Assembly: GCA_019448215.1 (NCBI GenBank)
Contig: CP080408.1
Location: 1,302,001 to 1,366,000, forward strand
Direction of reading: 5' to 3'
Length of the DNA: 64,000 nucleotides
Source of the DNA: Thalassovita mediterranea
Lineage (GTDB): Bacteria; Pseudomonadota; Alphaproteobacteria; Caulobacterales; Hyphomonadaceae
The notes beneath the pieces were generated by a model. The model saw only the letters and a program-made list of their open reading frames with translations. It had not been told where the DNA came from and ran no database searches. The position numbers were made by a program, and so were the translations under genes. The first letter of the stretch is position 1, and every line of letters starts with the position of its first letter. Shown one piece after another: positions 29,986 to 38,860 of the stretch.

Positions 29986-30404
29986 TCGCCGCGTTATTCC
30001 AGAAACTGAAATCATCGCCGACGAGCGGCGCGCTGATCCGGTACATCGTGGTCGGCGCGTCGATGAACCTGCTCGCGGCGGCCATCGTGTATTTCCAGAG
30101 GATACTGGGCGTCCCGCATGAAATCGCCTTCGCGGTGACGACGGTCGGCAGCCTTCTACTAAACTTCTATCTGCAACGTTCCTTCGTCTTCAGGAGCAAC
30201 GCGGCAATCGTGCGATCGCTGATCCTCTACACGCTGCTTTATGTGTCGAGCTATCTTCTGCAGATCTCAATCTATCCCGTGTTCGCGACCATCCTCGGAT
30301 GGCCGGAAATCCTCTCAGTGTTGTTCACTGTAGGCATTGCGGCAGTCTACTCGTTCGCCGTGCTGTCGCTGGTCGTCTTCAAGCCGTCCAAGGAGACGGA
30401 CTGA
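29982..30404 (+). CDS. GtrA family membrane protein
   Basis: This 140-residue protein has four hydrophobic helices and the family start (LIRYIVVGASMNLLAAAIVYF). Its ATG overlaps the GT2 stop as ATGA, showing translational coupling. GtrA-like proteins are thought to flip lipid-linked sugars made by their GT2 partner across the inner membrane. A terminator at 30475 ends the locus. Confidence 0.9.
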   Translation: MIAALFQKLKSSPTSGALIRYIVVGASMNLLAAAIVYFQRILGVPHEIAFAVTTVGSLLLNFYLQRSFVFRSNAAIVRSLILYTLLYVSSYLLQISIYPVFATILGWPEILSVLFTVGIAAVYSFAVLSLVVFKPSKETD

Positions 30405-30474
30405 GCGGGTTTGGGAGCAGCCGTGAAAGCGATTCATACATGGGTGCAGCCACGAAACCGTATCAGACCCGGAA

Positions 30475-30494
30475 GCCCCTCCCGGGGCATTTTT
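30475..30494 (+). terminator. Rho-independent terminator of the glycan run
   Basis: GCCCC (30475-30479), four-base loop, GGGGC (30484-30488), then ATTTTT (30489-30494). It lies 71 bases after the gtrA-like stop. The stem is short but G-C only. Confidence 0.75.
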
Positions 30495-30544
30495 CACCGA
30501 ATTTTGGTCCCCCGCATGGCGGCTACCGCCGCATTCATTTCCTA

Positions 30545-30567
30545 TTTTTGGTCCACTGGACCAAAAA
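30545..30567. other. Perfect inverted repeat beside the tRNA
   Basis: TTTTTGGTCC (30545-30554), ACT loop, GGACCAAAAA (30558-30567), followed on the plus strand by TTTT. It lies 27 bases from the 3' end of tRNA-Thr and may be a second, plus-strand terminator; a related TTTTGGTCC copy lies near 30502. Confidence 0.5.
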
Positions 30568-30593
30568 TTTTGCGGAGCAAACCGAGAAATGAA

Positions 30594-30669
30594 TGGTGCC
30601 GCCTAGGTGACTTGAACACCTGACCCCCGCATTACGAATGCGATGCTCTACCAGCTGAGCTAAGGCGGC
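30594..30669 (-). tRNA. tRNA-Thr (anticodon CGT)
   Basis: On the minus strand a full 76-base cloverleaf is readable: acceptor GCCGCC pairs with GGCGGC, the D-arm contains TAGCTCAGCTGGTAGAGCA, the anticodon arm has loop TTCGTAA with anticodon CGT, the T-arm has GTTCAAGTC, and the encoded tail CCA ends at 30594. Anticodon CGT reads ACG (Thr). It stands alone between the glycan locus and the haem operon. Confidence 0.97.
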
Positions 30670-30757
30670 TATCCGTTGGAAGGCGCCTCAATACCGTCAA
30701 GCGTGCCTTTGGGCAAGTGGACAATTCAGGGCGGCGCAGCGCGTCTCTATTGCGGCG

Positions 30758-32227
30758 TCAGGCCTCGTCCTGCTCACCGTCGCGGACATAGTCGACTGGC
30801 GGCTCTGTCATCGTGCGGCCTGGCTCGCTGGCAGGCGGCAAGGCCTTTTGCGGTTCGGTCTGGCGGGTGCGCACCGCAGCGACGGGGGCAGGCAGAGCGA
30901 TATAGCGGCCCGCCTCAAGCTCACGGCCATAGGATTCATAGCGCGGATGGATCAGCGTGCCCGCATCGCCGAAGGCATAGACAAGACGCGCCCAGTCGCG
31001 GCGCGAATAGTCAAAGGCCTGCCCGTTGGGGTCGATATCCGACCACTCAGCCTCTCTTGAGGCCGTGATGGCCATTCGGCCCCAGCGGTCGGCTTCGGAA
31101 TTGTCGCCATAGCCGCGAAGGGCCTGTTCCAGCAGCAGGCAGAGGCGCGCTGTTGGCTGTTCTTCGACCAGCGGGGCGAGTTCCTTGATGGCGGCGATCC
31201 AGTCGCGCTCTGCCATCGCGATCTCTGCCTTCAGGATGCGGCTCTCGCGTGCATCGGGATTGGTGTCGATCAGGGCGCGGAGGCGCGCCGACTGCGTCTT
31301 TGGCGTGTCTTCGGGGTCGAGCCTGCGGCTGAGATGGGCGAGCGCGGGATGCGGGCTGGAACGCCAGCCGAGTTCGAGAACACCCTGCGCCGCTTTCACC
31401 TTGCCTTCCAGCTTGAGCTGGCGCGCGCCATGATAGGCGGCAGGCGCAAAAGCTGGGGAGGCGCGCAGCGCATCGGCAAGCAGCTTCTGGGCATCGCGGC
31501 GTTCTGCATTCGGCATGCTGGTCGCGTGCGCTGTGTAGAGCACTGAGCGCCTGCGGCGGAGGCTGTCGCCAGAGATCAGTCCGCGGCGCTCTCCGATGGC
31601 CAGCGTTTCAACGGCGTCCTGCCAGTGGCCGCGTGCGACCTGACTGTCGAAGAGCGAGGTGAAGGGCCAGTCCGCAGCCGTTTTCAATTCGAGCGCTTCA
31701 CGGGCTCGTGCTTCGGCGGCGGCGGTATCACCGCGCTCTGTGGCGGCGATGGCTGCGCCGCGAAGGCCTGCAAGTTCGCCGCCCGGCAGGCGGGAAAGCT
31801 GGCCCCAGGCGCGTTCGGCGCTTGGCCAGTCTTGCGCGATCTCGGCTGTACGTGCCTCGAGCAGGAGCTTCAGCCGCTCATCGTCTGCGTGCTGGGCCGC
31901 CCGGCTCGCATATTTGCGCGACAGGCTGATATCGCCAGCTTCGGCTGCGAGAATGCCGTCAGCGAGCGACCGGTTGGCGCTGCGCTTCTTCGAGTTGCGG
32001 CGGGCCTGTCCAAAGCGTTTCGGCAGCTTGATCAGCCCTGCGAGCGCGGCCCAGACGAGCGCCATCACCGCGCCGAGCAGGATGACGCCAAGGATCGCGA
32101 CAACAAGCTCGATGCTGATCGTGTCGGCGCCGAGCGTGATGACGACATTGCCAGACAGGCCGGACGCCCAGAGGACGATCAGGCCAGCGACGACGATGAG
32201 ACAGACGATGAGGAAGAGAGCTATCAT
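30758..32227 (-). CDS. hemY: HemY family haem-biosynthesis-associated TPR protein
   Basis: This 489-residue protein has two N-terminal membrane helices (about 1-24 and 41-66) followed by alpha-helical TPR-like repeats, the HemY_N architecture, and a Pro-rich tail. It is the last gene of hemC-hemD-mitofilin-hemY. Its role in haem synthesis is unclear: HemY of this type is a membrane protein, distinct from the Bacillus oxidase of the same name. It starts 12 bases after the upstream gene. No ribosome site is obvious. Confidence 0.85.
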   Translation of the reverse strand: MIALFLIVCLIVVAGLIVLWASGLSGNVVITLGADTISIELVVAILGVILLGAVMALVWAALAGLIKLPKRFGQARRNSKKRSANRSLADGILAAEAGDISLSRKYASRAAQHADDERLKLLLEARTAEIAQDWPSAERAWGQLSRLPGGELAGLRGAAIAATERGDTAAAEARAREALELKTAADWPFTSLFDSQVARGHWQDAVETLAIGERRGLISGDSLRRRRSVLYTAHATSMPNAERRDAQKLLADALRASPAFAPAAYHGARQLKLEGKVKAAQGVLELGWRSSPHPALAHLSRRLDPEDTPKTQSARLRALIDTNPDARESRILKAEIAMAERDWIAAIKELAPLVEEQPTARLCLLLEQALRGYGDNSEADRWGRMAITASREAEWSDIDPNGQAFDYSRRDWARLVYAFGDAGTLIHPRYESYGRELEAGRYIALPAPVAAVRTRQTEPQKALPPASEPGRTMTEPPVDYVRDGEQDEA

Positions 32228-32238
32228 TGGAAACTTAT

Positions 32239-33429
32239 CTAGGGGTTTTGCGCGGCAAATTCGAGGTGAAGCGTATCAATTGCTTCGCGCGCTTCGATCC
32301 GGTTGCGCGCGTCAGTGAGCCAGCCTGTATAAACCGCGAGGCTTTCAGTTGGCAGGCCTTCGAGTGCGGTGACGGCTTGCTGCAAGTCACCACCCTCGAG
32401 CGCGTCTTCGGCTTCGAAGAGGATGGCGGGAACGACGCTATTGCCGCCGCCGCGGCGGATAGACACCATGTCACCGAAGAAGGTATCAACCCAGCCCGGC
32501 TCACCCGCCGCTTCGCTGTCCCGGTCGAGCGCGTCATCCTTCAGGGCCTCGAAACGCGTCTGCAGCGTACCCATGCTTGGGACGGGGCTGCCAGACAGGC
32601 GTGCCAGCGTGGCAGCGGCCTCGCTTGAAGGCTGCAGCTCCTGAAGGCGTTGGGCGGATGTTCTGAAATCCGCCCCGGTTGTGATGGCGTTTTCAATCGA
32701 GGCGATGGCGAGCGCGCTCTGTGCGGCTGTCGTCGCAGAGCGGCGCGCGGCGTCTGCCTGGGTGGCTGTCTGAGCGCAGGTTTCCTCCAGCGCGGACTGC
32801 GCCGAGGCGAGCTGCTGGATACGCGAGCGCAGGCTGGAGACTTCCTGGCGAAGGGAGGCGAGCTCTGCCGATGTCGGGGCGCTCTCACTGTCGAGGGTCT
32901 GCAGGGCCGCTTCCAGATTGGCGATCCGCTGCGGGTCGATTGAGGAAGCTGTCTCCGGCTGGTTCGCCATTTCCTCTTCGACCGCATCGATGCGGGCGGA
33001 AAGGTCAGCGATCGCGTCTTCATCCGCCGCGCTGCTTTGAGCAGGTGCGTCGCTTTGCGGGGGCGTTGAGCGTAGCGCGTCGACAGTGCCGCTCAGGCCG
33101 TCGATTTGCGCGGTCACATCAGACAGCCGCTCTTCGAGTGCGTCGATACGGTTGGCGAGGTCGGTCTGCTGGTCGGTCAGCGCGGCAATACCGGTGGCTG
33201 TGTCGTCTGGCTGCAGGCCTTTCTGCAGGAGGCCGGATGACCAGAGGGAGAGGCCAAGCGCGCCAAAGGCGATCAGCATCACGAACAGGAGAGAGAGCCA
33301 GCCCGGGCCGCTGCTGGACGTCTTACGGGCAGGCGTGTCTTCGGTGCGGCCCTCCTGCGCAGCCTCATGCTCTGCCGGTTCGAACTCGGCATCGATCGGG
33401 TCTGTGGTCGGGGTCTGCGGATCACTCAT
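32239..33429 (-). CDS. Mitofilin-like inner-membrane protein (HemX/COG4223 type)
   Basis: This 396-residue protein has an acidic N-terminal tail, one transmembrane helix (about 45-68), a long coiled coil with heptads (about 80-230, e.g. IDALEERLSDVTAQIDGL), and a globular C-terminal domain. This is the layout of alphaproteobacterial mitofilin homologues, linked to envelope contact sites and often placed with hem genes. It follows hemD by 61 bases and precedes hemY by 12. Confidence 0.85.
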   Translation of the reverse strand: MSDPQTPTTDPIDAEFEPAEHEAAQEGRTEDTPARKTSSSGPGWLSLLFVMLIAFGALGLSLWSSGLLQKGLQPDDTATGIAALTDQQTDLANRIDALEERLSDVTAQIDGLSGTVDALRSTPPQSDAPAQSSAADEDAIADLSARIDAVEEEMANQPETASSIDPQRIANLEAALQTLDSESAPTSAELASLRQEVSSLRSRIQQLASAQSALEETCAQTATQADAARRSATTAAQSALAIASIENAITTGADFRTSAQRLQELQPSSEAAATLARLSGSPVPSMGTLQTRFEALKDDALDRDSEAAGEPGWVDTFFGDMVSIRRGGGNSVVPAILFEAEDALEGGDLQQAVTALEGLPTESLAVYTGWLTDARNRIEAREAIDTLHLEFAAQNP

Positions 33430-33489
33430 TCGGGTTCATCCTGTCGGCTCCGGGCCAATCGGTCCAGATGCCCTTCAATGTATTGCCGC

Positions 33490-34206
33490 TCAGCGCGCGG
33501 CAAGCAAACGGTCCAGCGCTTCCAGAAGGTGCGCTTCGTCTGGATGGTCAGCAATTTCAATCTGGTCCTTACCGCCCTCACGCAGGGGTCCGGCCGCCTG
33601 CTCTGAGATCGCAACGTACGAGACGCGCTGAAGGTCCAAGCCCACGCTGAGATCCATGAAAGCCCGCGCACCTTTTGCAGAATGGAGGAGGACGATAGAG
33701 GGGCCGCCCGCGATTGCCGAAACCGCGTCCGGGTGCAGCGCTGGCGCGTTGGTCGCCTCATAAAGGGCGAGGAAATCAACCTCGAAACCTTCATGTTCAA
33801 GCGCGGCTTTGACGATGCCTTTTGCCGCAGAATTGGCGACGTGCAGGAGGCGCTTTGACTGACCTGCGGGCCAGTGATGGGCAATGTAATGGGCAAGGTC
33901 TTCGGCATTGCCGGATGACTGGTGCACGGGGCTGTAGCCCTCAAGCAGGGCTTCTGAAGCCGTTGCAGGGCCGACGCACCATGCAGGCAGGTCACGCGCT
34001 TCGGTTTCCGCCGACAGGAAACGCACCCCGTTGGCGCTGGTAAAGATGAGCCCGCCATAGACTGAGAGGTCCGGCAGTGAGGCTTCACTGCGAGACAGCT
34101 TGATCGCCGGCGTCACGATGGCGGTCAGGCCACGTTCTTTCAGGGCCTGCGCGGTCTGGTCTGCGCCCGGCTGGCTGCGGGTGACGATGATGGGCGTGCT
34201 AGTCAT
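33490..34206 (-). CDS. hemD: Uroporphyrinogen-III synthase
   Basis: The 238-residue protein (start ATG 34206) begins [17 protein letters not shown] and has the family's two-domain layout, with [13 protein letters not shown] in the first and [15 protein letters not shown] in the second. It closes hydroxymethylbilane into uroporphyrinogen III in haem synthesis. It overlaps the end of hemC by eight bases, so translation is coupled. Sequence conservation in HemD is low, so the genomic position carries much of the certainty. Confidence 0.93.
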   Translation of the reverse strand: MTSTPIIVTRSQPGADQTAQALKERGLTAIVTPAIKLSRSEASLPDLSVYGGLIFTSANGVRFLSAETEARDLPAWCVGPATASEALLEGYSPVHQSSGNAEDLAHYIAHHWPAGQSKRLLHVANSAAKGIVKAALEHEGFEVDFLALYEATNAPALHPDAVSAIAGGPSIVLLHSAKGARAFMDLSVGLDLQRVSYVAISEQAAGPLREGGKDQIEIADHPDEAHLLEALDRLLAAR

Positions 34207-35161
34207 CTTCAAAGGCTGGCAGGTCACCGCCAGCCGCTTCGCGGATGCGCTGGCCGATGCTGCGGCCAAGGCCTGCCAGTGCCTCGTCGGTCACCTCGCC
34301 TGACAGCGCGTCCGCCTGCATCCAGCGGCGCGAACCATCAGGCTCCAGCACCTCGCCATCGAACAGCCACTTGCCGTCTTCCAGCCGGGCATGGCCGCCC
34401 ATGGCCGTGCGACAGGAGCCGTCGAGCTCAACAAGGAAGGCCCGCTCTGCCAAGGCGGCGAGGCGGCTCTGCTCATGGTTCAGCGATTTTATGAGGTCGA
34501 CGACGGCGGGGTCGAGATCATCCGGACGTGCGGCGACCGTGATGATGCCCTGGCCTGCAGCCGGGATCATGTCGGTGATCGGGACCGGCACAGCCACATG
34601 TGTCATCTCGAGACGCTCAAGACCCGACATGGCGAGATAGGTTGCGTCAGCGAGGCCGTCCTCGAGCTTTTTCATCCGGGTCTGCACATTGCCCCGAAAG
34701 GTGACGATCTTGAGGTCGGGCCGCATGGCCAGCGTCTGGGACTCGCGGCGCAGGCTCGCCGTGCCGACGGTGGCGCCCTCTGGAAGGTCGCGCGCGCTTT
34801 TGACGCCGTTCAGAGAGATGAAGCCGTCGCGCGGGTCTTCGCGCTTTGGAAAGGCGAGCAGGGCCTGACCATCTGGCAGAGCGCCTGGCACGTCTTTCAG
34901 GCTATGCACGGCAAGATCGCACCTGCCTTCGTCAACGGCCTTGTCGATTTCCCGCGTGAAGAGGCCCTTGCCGCCTGCATTGATGAGGCGCTGGGTCGTC
35001 AGCTTGTCGCCGCCCGTCGTGAAGGTCACGATCTCGCAGGTCACCTCACCATTGCTGAGGCGTTCAAGGTCTGCGCCCACCTGTCTTGCCTGCACCAGGG
35101 CCAGCGGAGACCCTCTGGTGCCGATTTTCAGTTTTAGCTTGGGGGCAAGACCTGCGGGCAT
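34199..35161 (-). CDS. hemC: Hydroxymethylbilane synthase (porphobilinogen deaminase)
   Basis: This 320-residue protein shows [15 protein letters not shown] at the N-terminus, HSLKDVP for substrate binding, [11 protein letters not shown], and the cofactor-attaching C250 in [11 protein letters not shown]. It polymerises four porphobilinogen units into hydroxymethylbilane on its dipyrromethane cofactor. GGAG lies five bases before the ATG. It heads the haem operon hemC-hemD-mitofilin-hemY and diverges from the GH5 gene. Confidence 0.98.
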   Translation of the reverse strand: MPAGLAPKLKLKIGTRGSPLALVQARQVGADLERLSNGEVTCEIVTFTTGGDKLTTQRLINAGGKGLFTREIDKAVDEGRCDLAVHSLKDVPGALPDGQALLAFPKREDPRDGFISLNGVKSARDLPEGATVGTASLRRESQTLAMRPDLKIVTFRGNVQTRMKKLEDGLADATYLAMSGLERLEMTHVAVPVPITDMIPAAGQGIITVAARPDDLDPAVVDLIKSLNHEQSRLAALAERAFLVELDGSCRTAMGGHARLEDGKWLFDGEVLEPDGSRRWMQADALSGEVTDEALAGLGRSIGQRIREAAGGDLPAFEDD

Positions 35162-35293
35162 GACATCTCCAGATTGTGATCGATTGCCTGCTACAGATTA
35201 AGGCGATGGCAGGCAAGACAGGGCTAAGCAGTGAAAGCTGGCACGATGTGTGCGCCAGTTGATATCAGGAATACCCTGTAGAGGAGACGGCCC

Positions 35294-36304
35294 ATGTTGG
35301 TCCGCTTTGCCAGTTCCGCTCTCGTTTTGACGCTAATGGCGTGTACGGAGCCGTCTTCATCAGCAGCCCCGCGCGATGAAATGCGCGTGCCAACATCTCC
35401 TGTGCAGCGCTGCATGAACCTCGGCGGAGCCCTGGAAGCGCCGAACGAAGGCGACTGGGGCTATACGATCCGGGCAGAGGACCTTCAGGCCATCAAGGCG
35501 GCTGGCTTCGATACGGTGCGCCTGCCCGTGCGCTGGGACGTCCATGCGATGCAGCGAGAGCCCTATACGATCCGCCAGGGCCAGATTGACCGCGTGAAGG
35601 AAGTCATTGCGCAGGCAGATGCCGCAGGCCTCCAGATCATCGTCGACCTGCACCATTATAACGACCTCATGTCGCGCCCTGATGCGCACTATGAGCGGCT
35701 CTTTGCGATGTGGCGCCAGATTGCCGAGGCGCTTCAGGATGCCCCGGAAAGCGTCATCCTCGAGCTTCTGAACGAGCCGAATGACAAGATGACGGTCGAG
35801 CGCACCGATGCGGTGAATGCAGAGCTTCTCTCCATTGTGCGCGAATACCATCCTGATCGCTGGGTCGTGGTGGGCAGTGCTGGCTGGGGCTCACTCTCGG
35901 CCCTGCTGGAAAGCAATCCGCCAGAGGATGACCGGATCATCCTGACCTTTCACAGCTATGAACCCTATGATTTTACCCACCAAGGCGCCTTCTTTGCCGA
36001 CCCGCCGCCGCCAACGGGCACACGCTGGGGCACGGTGGCGGAGTATAGCGAGATCAATGCAGGCGCCGAAGCGGCGGCCCGGTTCGCAAGCGAGCAGGGC
36101 CATCCCATGCTGCTGGGTGAGTTTGGCGTCTATGAAGAGGTGCCACTGGAGCAGCGCGCCGTCTGGACGCGGGCCATGCGCAAGGCGGCAGAGGACCGCG
36201 GCATAGGCTGGTGCTACTGGGACTTCGCGACCACCTTCAAGGCCTACAATCTTGAGCGGGATGAGTGGATCTACTCAATCAAGAGCGCGCTCCTCGACAA
36301 CTGA
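35294..36304 (+). CDS. GH5 family glycoside hydrolase, predicted lipoprotein
   Basis: This 336-residue protein begins with a lipoprotein signal (lipid Cys17 in VLTLMAC). The mature part has the GH5 barrel: FDTVRLPVRWD, VDLHHYND, the acid/base E161 in LLNEPN, HSYEPYDFTHQG and the nucleophile E276 in LLGEFGVY. It hydrolyses beta-linked glycans, probably at the outer membrane surface or in the periplasm; substrate (cellulose, mannan, glucan) cannot be read. GAGGAG lies eight bases before the ATG. It sits between hemC and tsaD. Confidence 0.9.
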   Translation: MLVRFASSALVLTLMACTEPSSSAAPRDEMRVPTSPVQRCMNLGGALEAPNEGDWGYTIRAEDLQAIKAAGFDTVRLPVRWDVHAMQREPYTIRQGQIDRVKEVIAQADAAGLQIIVDLHHYNDLMSRPDAHYERLFAMWRQIAEALQDAPESVILELLNEPNDKMTVERTDAVNAELLSIVREYHPDRWVVVGSAGWGSLSALLESNPPEDDRIILTFHSYEPYDFTHQGAFFADPPPPTGTRWGTVAEYSEINAGAEAAARFASEQGHPMLLGEFGVYEEVPLEQRAVWTRAMRKAAEDRGIGWCYWDFATTFKAYNLERDEWIYSIKSALLDN

Positions 36305-36349
36305 AGCGCCAAGCTTCCGATTTCAGGCTGTGCGTCTTAAGTGAGGGCC

Positions 36350-37438
36350 ATGACCTCTCACACGGTTCTTGGAATTGAAACGAGCTGCGATGAGACCGCA
36401 GCAGCTGTCGTGCGCCTGAAGAAAGGGCGCGCCATGGTCCTGTCCGAGGTCGTACGCTCTCAAGTCGAGGCGCATGCGCCCTATGGCGGTGTGGTGCCTG
36501 AGATCGCGGCACGCGCGCATGCTGACATTACCGACCAGATCGTTGAGAAGGCGCTGTTCGAAAGCGGGCTGAAGCTGTCGCAGCTGGACGGCATCGCGGC
36601 TACGTCGGGCCCGGGGCTTATCGGCGGGGTCATGGTGGGAATGATGACGGGCAAGGCGCTGGCCCTCGCGTCCGGCAAGCCATTCCTGCCTGTAAACCAT
36701 CTCGAAGGGCATGCGCTCTCGCCGCGCCTCGCTGAAGACTGCCCATTCCCGTATCTCCTGCTACTCGTGTCCGGTGGGCATTGTCAGCTCATCGAAGTGA
36801 ATGGGCTTGGCGACTATAAGCGCCTCGGGACAACAATCGACGACGCAGCCGGTGAAGCATTCGACAAGCTTGCGAAAATTCTCGATCTCGGTTTTCCCGG
36901 CGGGCCGGCGGTGGAGAAAGCGGCCAAAGATGGCGATCCAGAGCGTTACAAATTGCCGAGACCGCTTTTGAACAAGCCCGGACTGGATTTCAGTTTTGCG
37001 GGTTTGAAGACGGCAGCTGCGCGCATCGCTGAGCAGGATGATTTCTCAAGCTGGGACATTCCGGATTTGTGCGCGAGCTATCAGGCCGCGATAGCCGCTT
37101 GCCTGGGATCTCGAACTTTCCATGCCCTGTCGGTATTTCGCAATGGCGCACCGGAAAGCCGTCTGGTCGTCGCCGGAGGCGTTGCCGCCAATCAGGCCAT
37201 CAGGCAAACGCTCGAACGCACGGCGCATGCAAAATGGGCGACACTTATTGCGCCGCCGCTTCGTCATTGCACGGACAATGCAGCCATGATCGCGCTTGCG
37301 GGCGCAGAACATCTGGCCGCTGGCAAGGTGGATCCAGATGCGATGAGTTTTTCGGCACGTCCGCGCTGGCCGCTTGATGAGGCAAGTGCGCTGGCCGACC
37401 CGGCCTATGGCGGCGGGAAGCGCGGCGCGAAGGCCTGA
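36350..37438 (+). CDS. tsaD: tRNA N6-adenosine threonylcarbamoyltransferase
   Basis: The 362-residue protein starts at ATG 36350 (an in-frame GTG lies three codons upstream). It carries [15 protein letters not shown], the metal-binding [18 protein letters not shown], and [26 protein letters not shown], which are invariant in TsaD/Kae1. With TsaB and TsaE it installs t6A37 on ANN-decoding tRNAs. In many alphaproteobacteria it lies next to and divergent from hemC; here the GH5 gene lies in between. Confidence 0.98.
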   Translation: MTSHTVLGIETSCDETAAAVVRLKKGRAMVLSEVVRSQVEAHAPYGGVVPEIAARAHADITDQIVEKALFESGLKLSQLDGIAATSGPGLIGGVMVGMMTGKALALASGKPFLPVNHLEGHALSPRLAEDCPFPYLLLLVSGGHCQLIEVNGLGDYKRLGTTIDDAAGEAFDKLAKILDLGFPGGPAVEKAAKDGDPERYKLPRPLLNKPGLDFSFAGLKTAAARIAEQDDFSSWDIPDLCASYQAAIAACLGSRTFHALSVFRNGAPESRLVVAGGVAANQAIRQTLERTAHAKWATLIAPPLRHCTDNAAMIALAGAEHLAAGKVDPDAMSFSARPRWPLDEASALADPAYGGGKRGAKA

Positions 37439-37443
37439 GACCT

Positions 37444-38055
37444 TTAAGGCTTCAGCAGCTGAATGAGATGGGCCGCCTGGTCGCGGGAGAAGCCCTCTTT
37501 CAAAGGCGCGCGCATGACAATCAGATTGTGCCAGGCCGGTGAGATGAGCAGGTTCACCGCTTCATCTATATCGTAATCTCGCCGGATCAGCTGTTTTGCC
37601 GCCACCTCCGCCAGGATGAGCCTGAGCGGCGCGCGGATATTCGCCTTCATCCAGTTGCGCCAGCTTTCGCCAGCCGCCTTTTCGTCGGCGGCTGCGATCA
37701 GCGCGCCGCGTAGCACAGCATGACCATTGCCGGCGCGTGTCAGTGTCTCGATCGGCAGGATAAGCGCTGCGATACGCTCGACTGGATCGGTTTCAACGGC
37801 CTGTGAGACAGCAGGCAAGAGGCTGATTGCGGCCTCAACGCACATGCTGCCAGTGGCCGGCCACCAGCGATAGATTGTCTGTTTGGAGGCATGCGCCGTG
37901 CGCGCTACGCTATCGACACTGAATTTGCGCCATCCAGAGCGCACCAGTTCCTCGCGCGTGGCTTCAAGGATGGCGACCCTTGAGGCTTCGCTCCGCCGAG
38001 GCCCCTGGCGACGGCGGGCAGGTTTTGGCTTTTTCGCAGGTGTTTCTTCAGTCAT
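37444..38055 (-). CDS. TetR/AcrR family regulator
   Basis: This 203-residue protein has a basic, Pro/Arg-rich tail (1-25) and a TetR DNA-binding domain (about 26-72), with the recognition helix ASKQTIYRWWP. The C-terminal ligand domain is of the type found in TetR_C_11-like members. It diverges from the carbonic anhydrase gene over a 150-base gap, so one of its targets could be that gene, or itself. The inducer is unknown. Confidence 0.88.
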   Translation of the reverse strand: MTEETPAKKPKPARRRQGPRRSEASRVAILEATREELVRSGWRKFSVDSVARTAHASKQTIYRWWPATGSMCVEAAISLLPAVSQAVETDPVERIAALILPIETLTRAGNGHAVLRGALIAAADEKAAGESWRNWMKANIRAPLRLILAEVAAKQLIRRDYDIDEAVNLLISPAWHNLIVMRAPLKEGFSRDQAAHLIQLLKP

Positions 38056-38205
38056 CCACCCATTCCCAGGACCCGAGCCGTGAAGCCTATCTCAATCAAT
38101 AGAGTTTTCAAAAGGATTGATCGCAAGTTTAAATTTTGCCGCATTGGAAGTTGCCGATAGTGGCAGTTCTGACTAGGTGCGGATCAGACAGAGTGAGTAA
38201 TCAAC

Positions 38206-38829
38206 ATGCGTTCACCAGAAGAATTGATTGACGGGTACCGGTCATTCCGGCGCGGAACTTACAAAGAGCAGGCAAAGCTCTATGAGACGCTGGGCCAGGG
38301 TCAGAACCCGAACATCATGCTGATTGGCTGCGCCGATAGCCGGGCTGAACCAGCCGACATTTTCAGCGCCGCGCCGGGCCAGCTTTTCGTGGTGCGCAAT
38401 GTCGCAAACCTTGTCCCGCCTTATGAGACCGGTGGTGGCCAGCACGGTGTCAGTGCTGCGCTGGAGTTTGCGGTCACGGCGCTGGAAGTCGAGCATATCG
38501 TGATCATGGGGCATGGCGGCTGCGGCGGCGTGCAGGCTTCGCTCTCTGCGGCCAAGGACAAGCCTGTTGGACAGTTCATCGCGCCCTGGGTGCGACTGCT
38601 GGACGAGGCACGTGACAAGGTGCTGAATGCAAACCCGGAAGACCCTCAGCGCGCTCTGGAGTTTGCGGGCGTTGAACAGTCTCTCAAGAACCTCATGACG
38701 TTTCCTTTCGTCGAGGAGCGCGTGAAGACGGGCAAGCTGACACTGCATGGTTCGTGGTTCGCTATTGCGCTCGGCCAGCTCTACTGGCGCAGCTCGACCA
38801 CGGGCGAATTCGAGCTGGTTGACGCCTAG
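38206..38829 (+). CDS. Beta-class carbonic anhydrase
   Basis: This 207-residue protein has the zinc ligands C42 (in GCADSRAEP, with the D44/R46 dyad), H103 and C106 in MGHGGCGG. It interconverts CO2 and bicarbonate in the cytoplasm. The plant-type active site and length are normal. Its stop TAG is formed by the CTAG end of the 35-bp repeat at 38826, which also ends the opposite gene. It has no operon partner. Confidence 0.95.
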   Translation: MRSPEELIDGYRSFRRGTYKEQAKLYETLGQGQNPNIMLIGCADSRAEPADIFSAAPGQLFVVRNVANLVPPYETGGGQHGVSAALEFAVTALEVEHIVIMGHGGCGGVQASLSAAKDKPVGQFIAPWVRLLDEARDKVLNANPEDPQRALEFAGVEQSLKNLMTFPFVEERVKTGKLTLHGSWFAIALGQLYWRSSTTGEFELVDA

Positions 38830-38860
38830 ACCAATTCCGCTTTCAGCGGAAACGCTCTAG
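38826..38860. repeat. Short (35-bp) form of the CTAG-ended palindromic repeat
   Basis: An imperfect palindrome: CTAGACC... at the left, TCCGCTTTCAGCGGA in the centre, ...CGCTCTAG at the right. Both ends match the 151-bp copy at 1769-1919. The left CTAG gives the stop codon of the carbonic anhydrase gene and the right CTAG the stop codon of the LysE gene, so the whole intergenic region is one repeat copy. The central stem could end transcription in both directions. Confidence 0.8.

Noticed and set aside
38152-38165. TGCC-N6-GGCA as a TetR operator upstream of the carbonic anhydrase gene
   Set aside because: Only four bases per arm match, and this occurs by chance many times in the window. TetR operators usually have longer arms.
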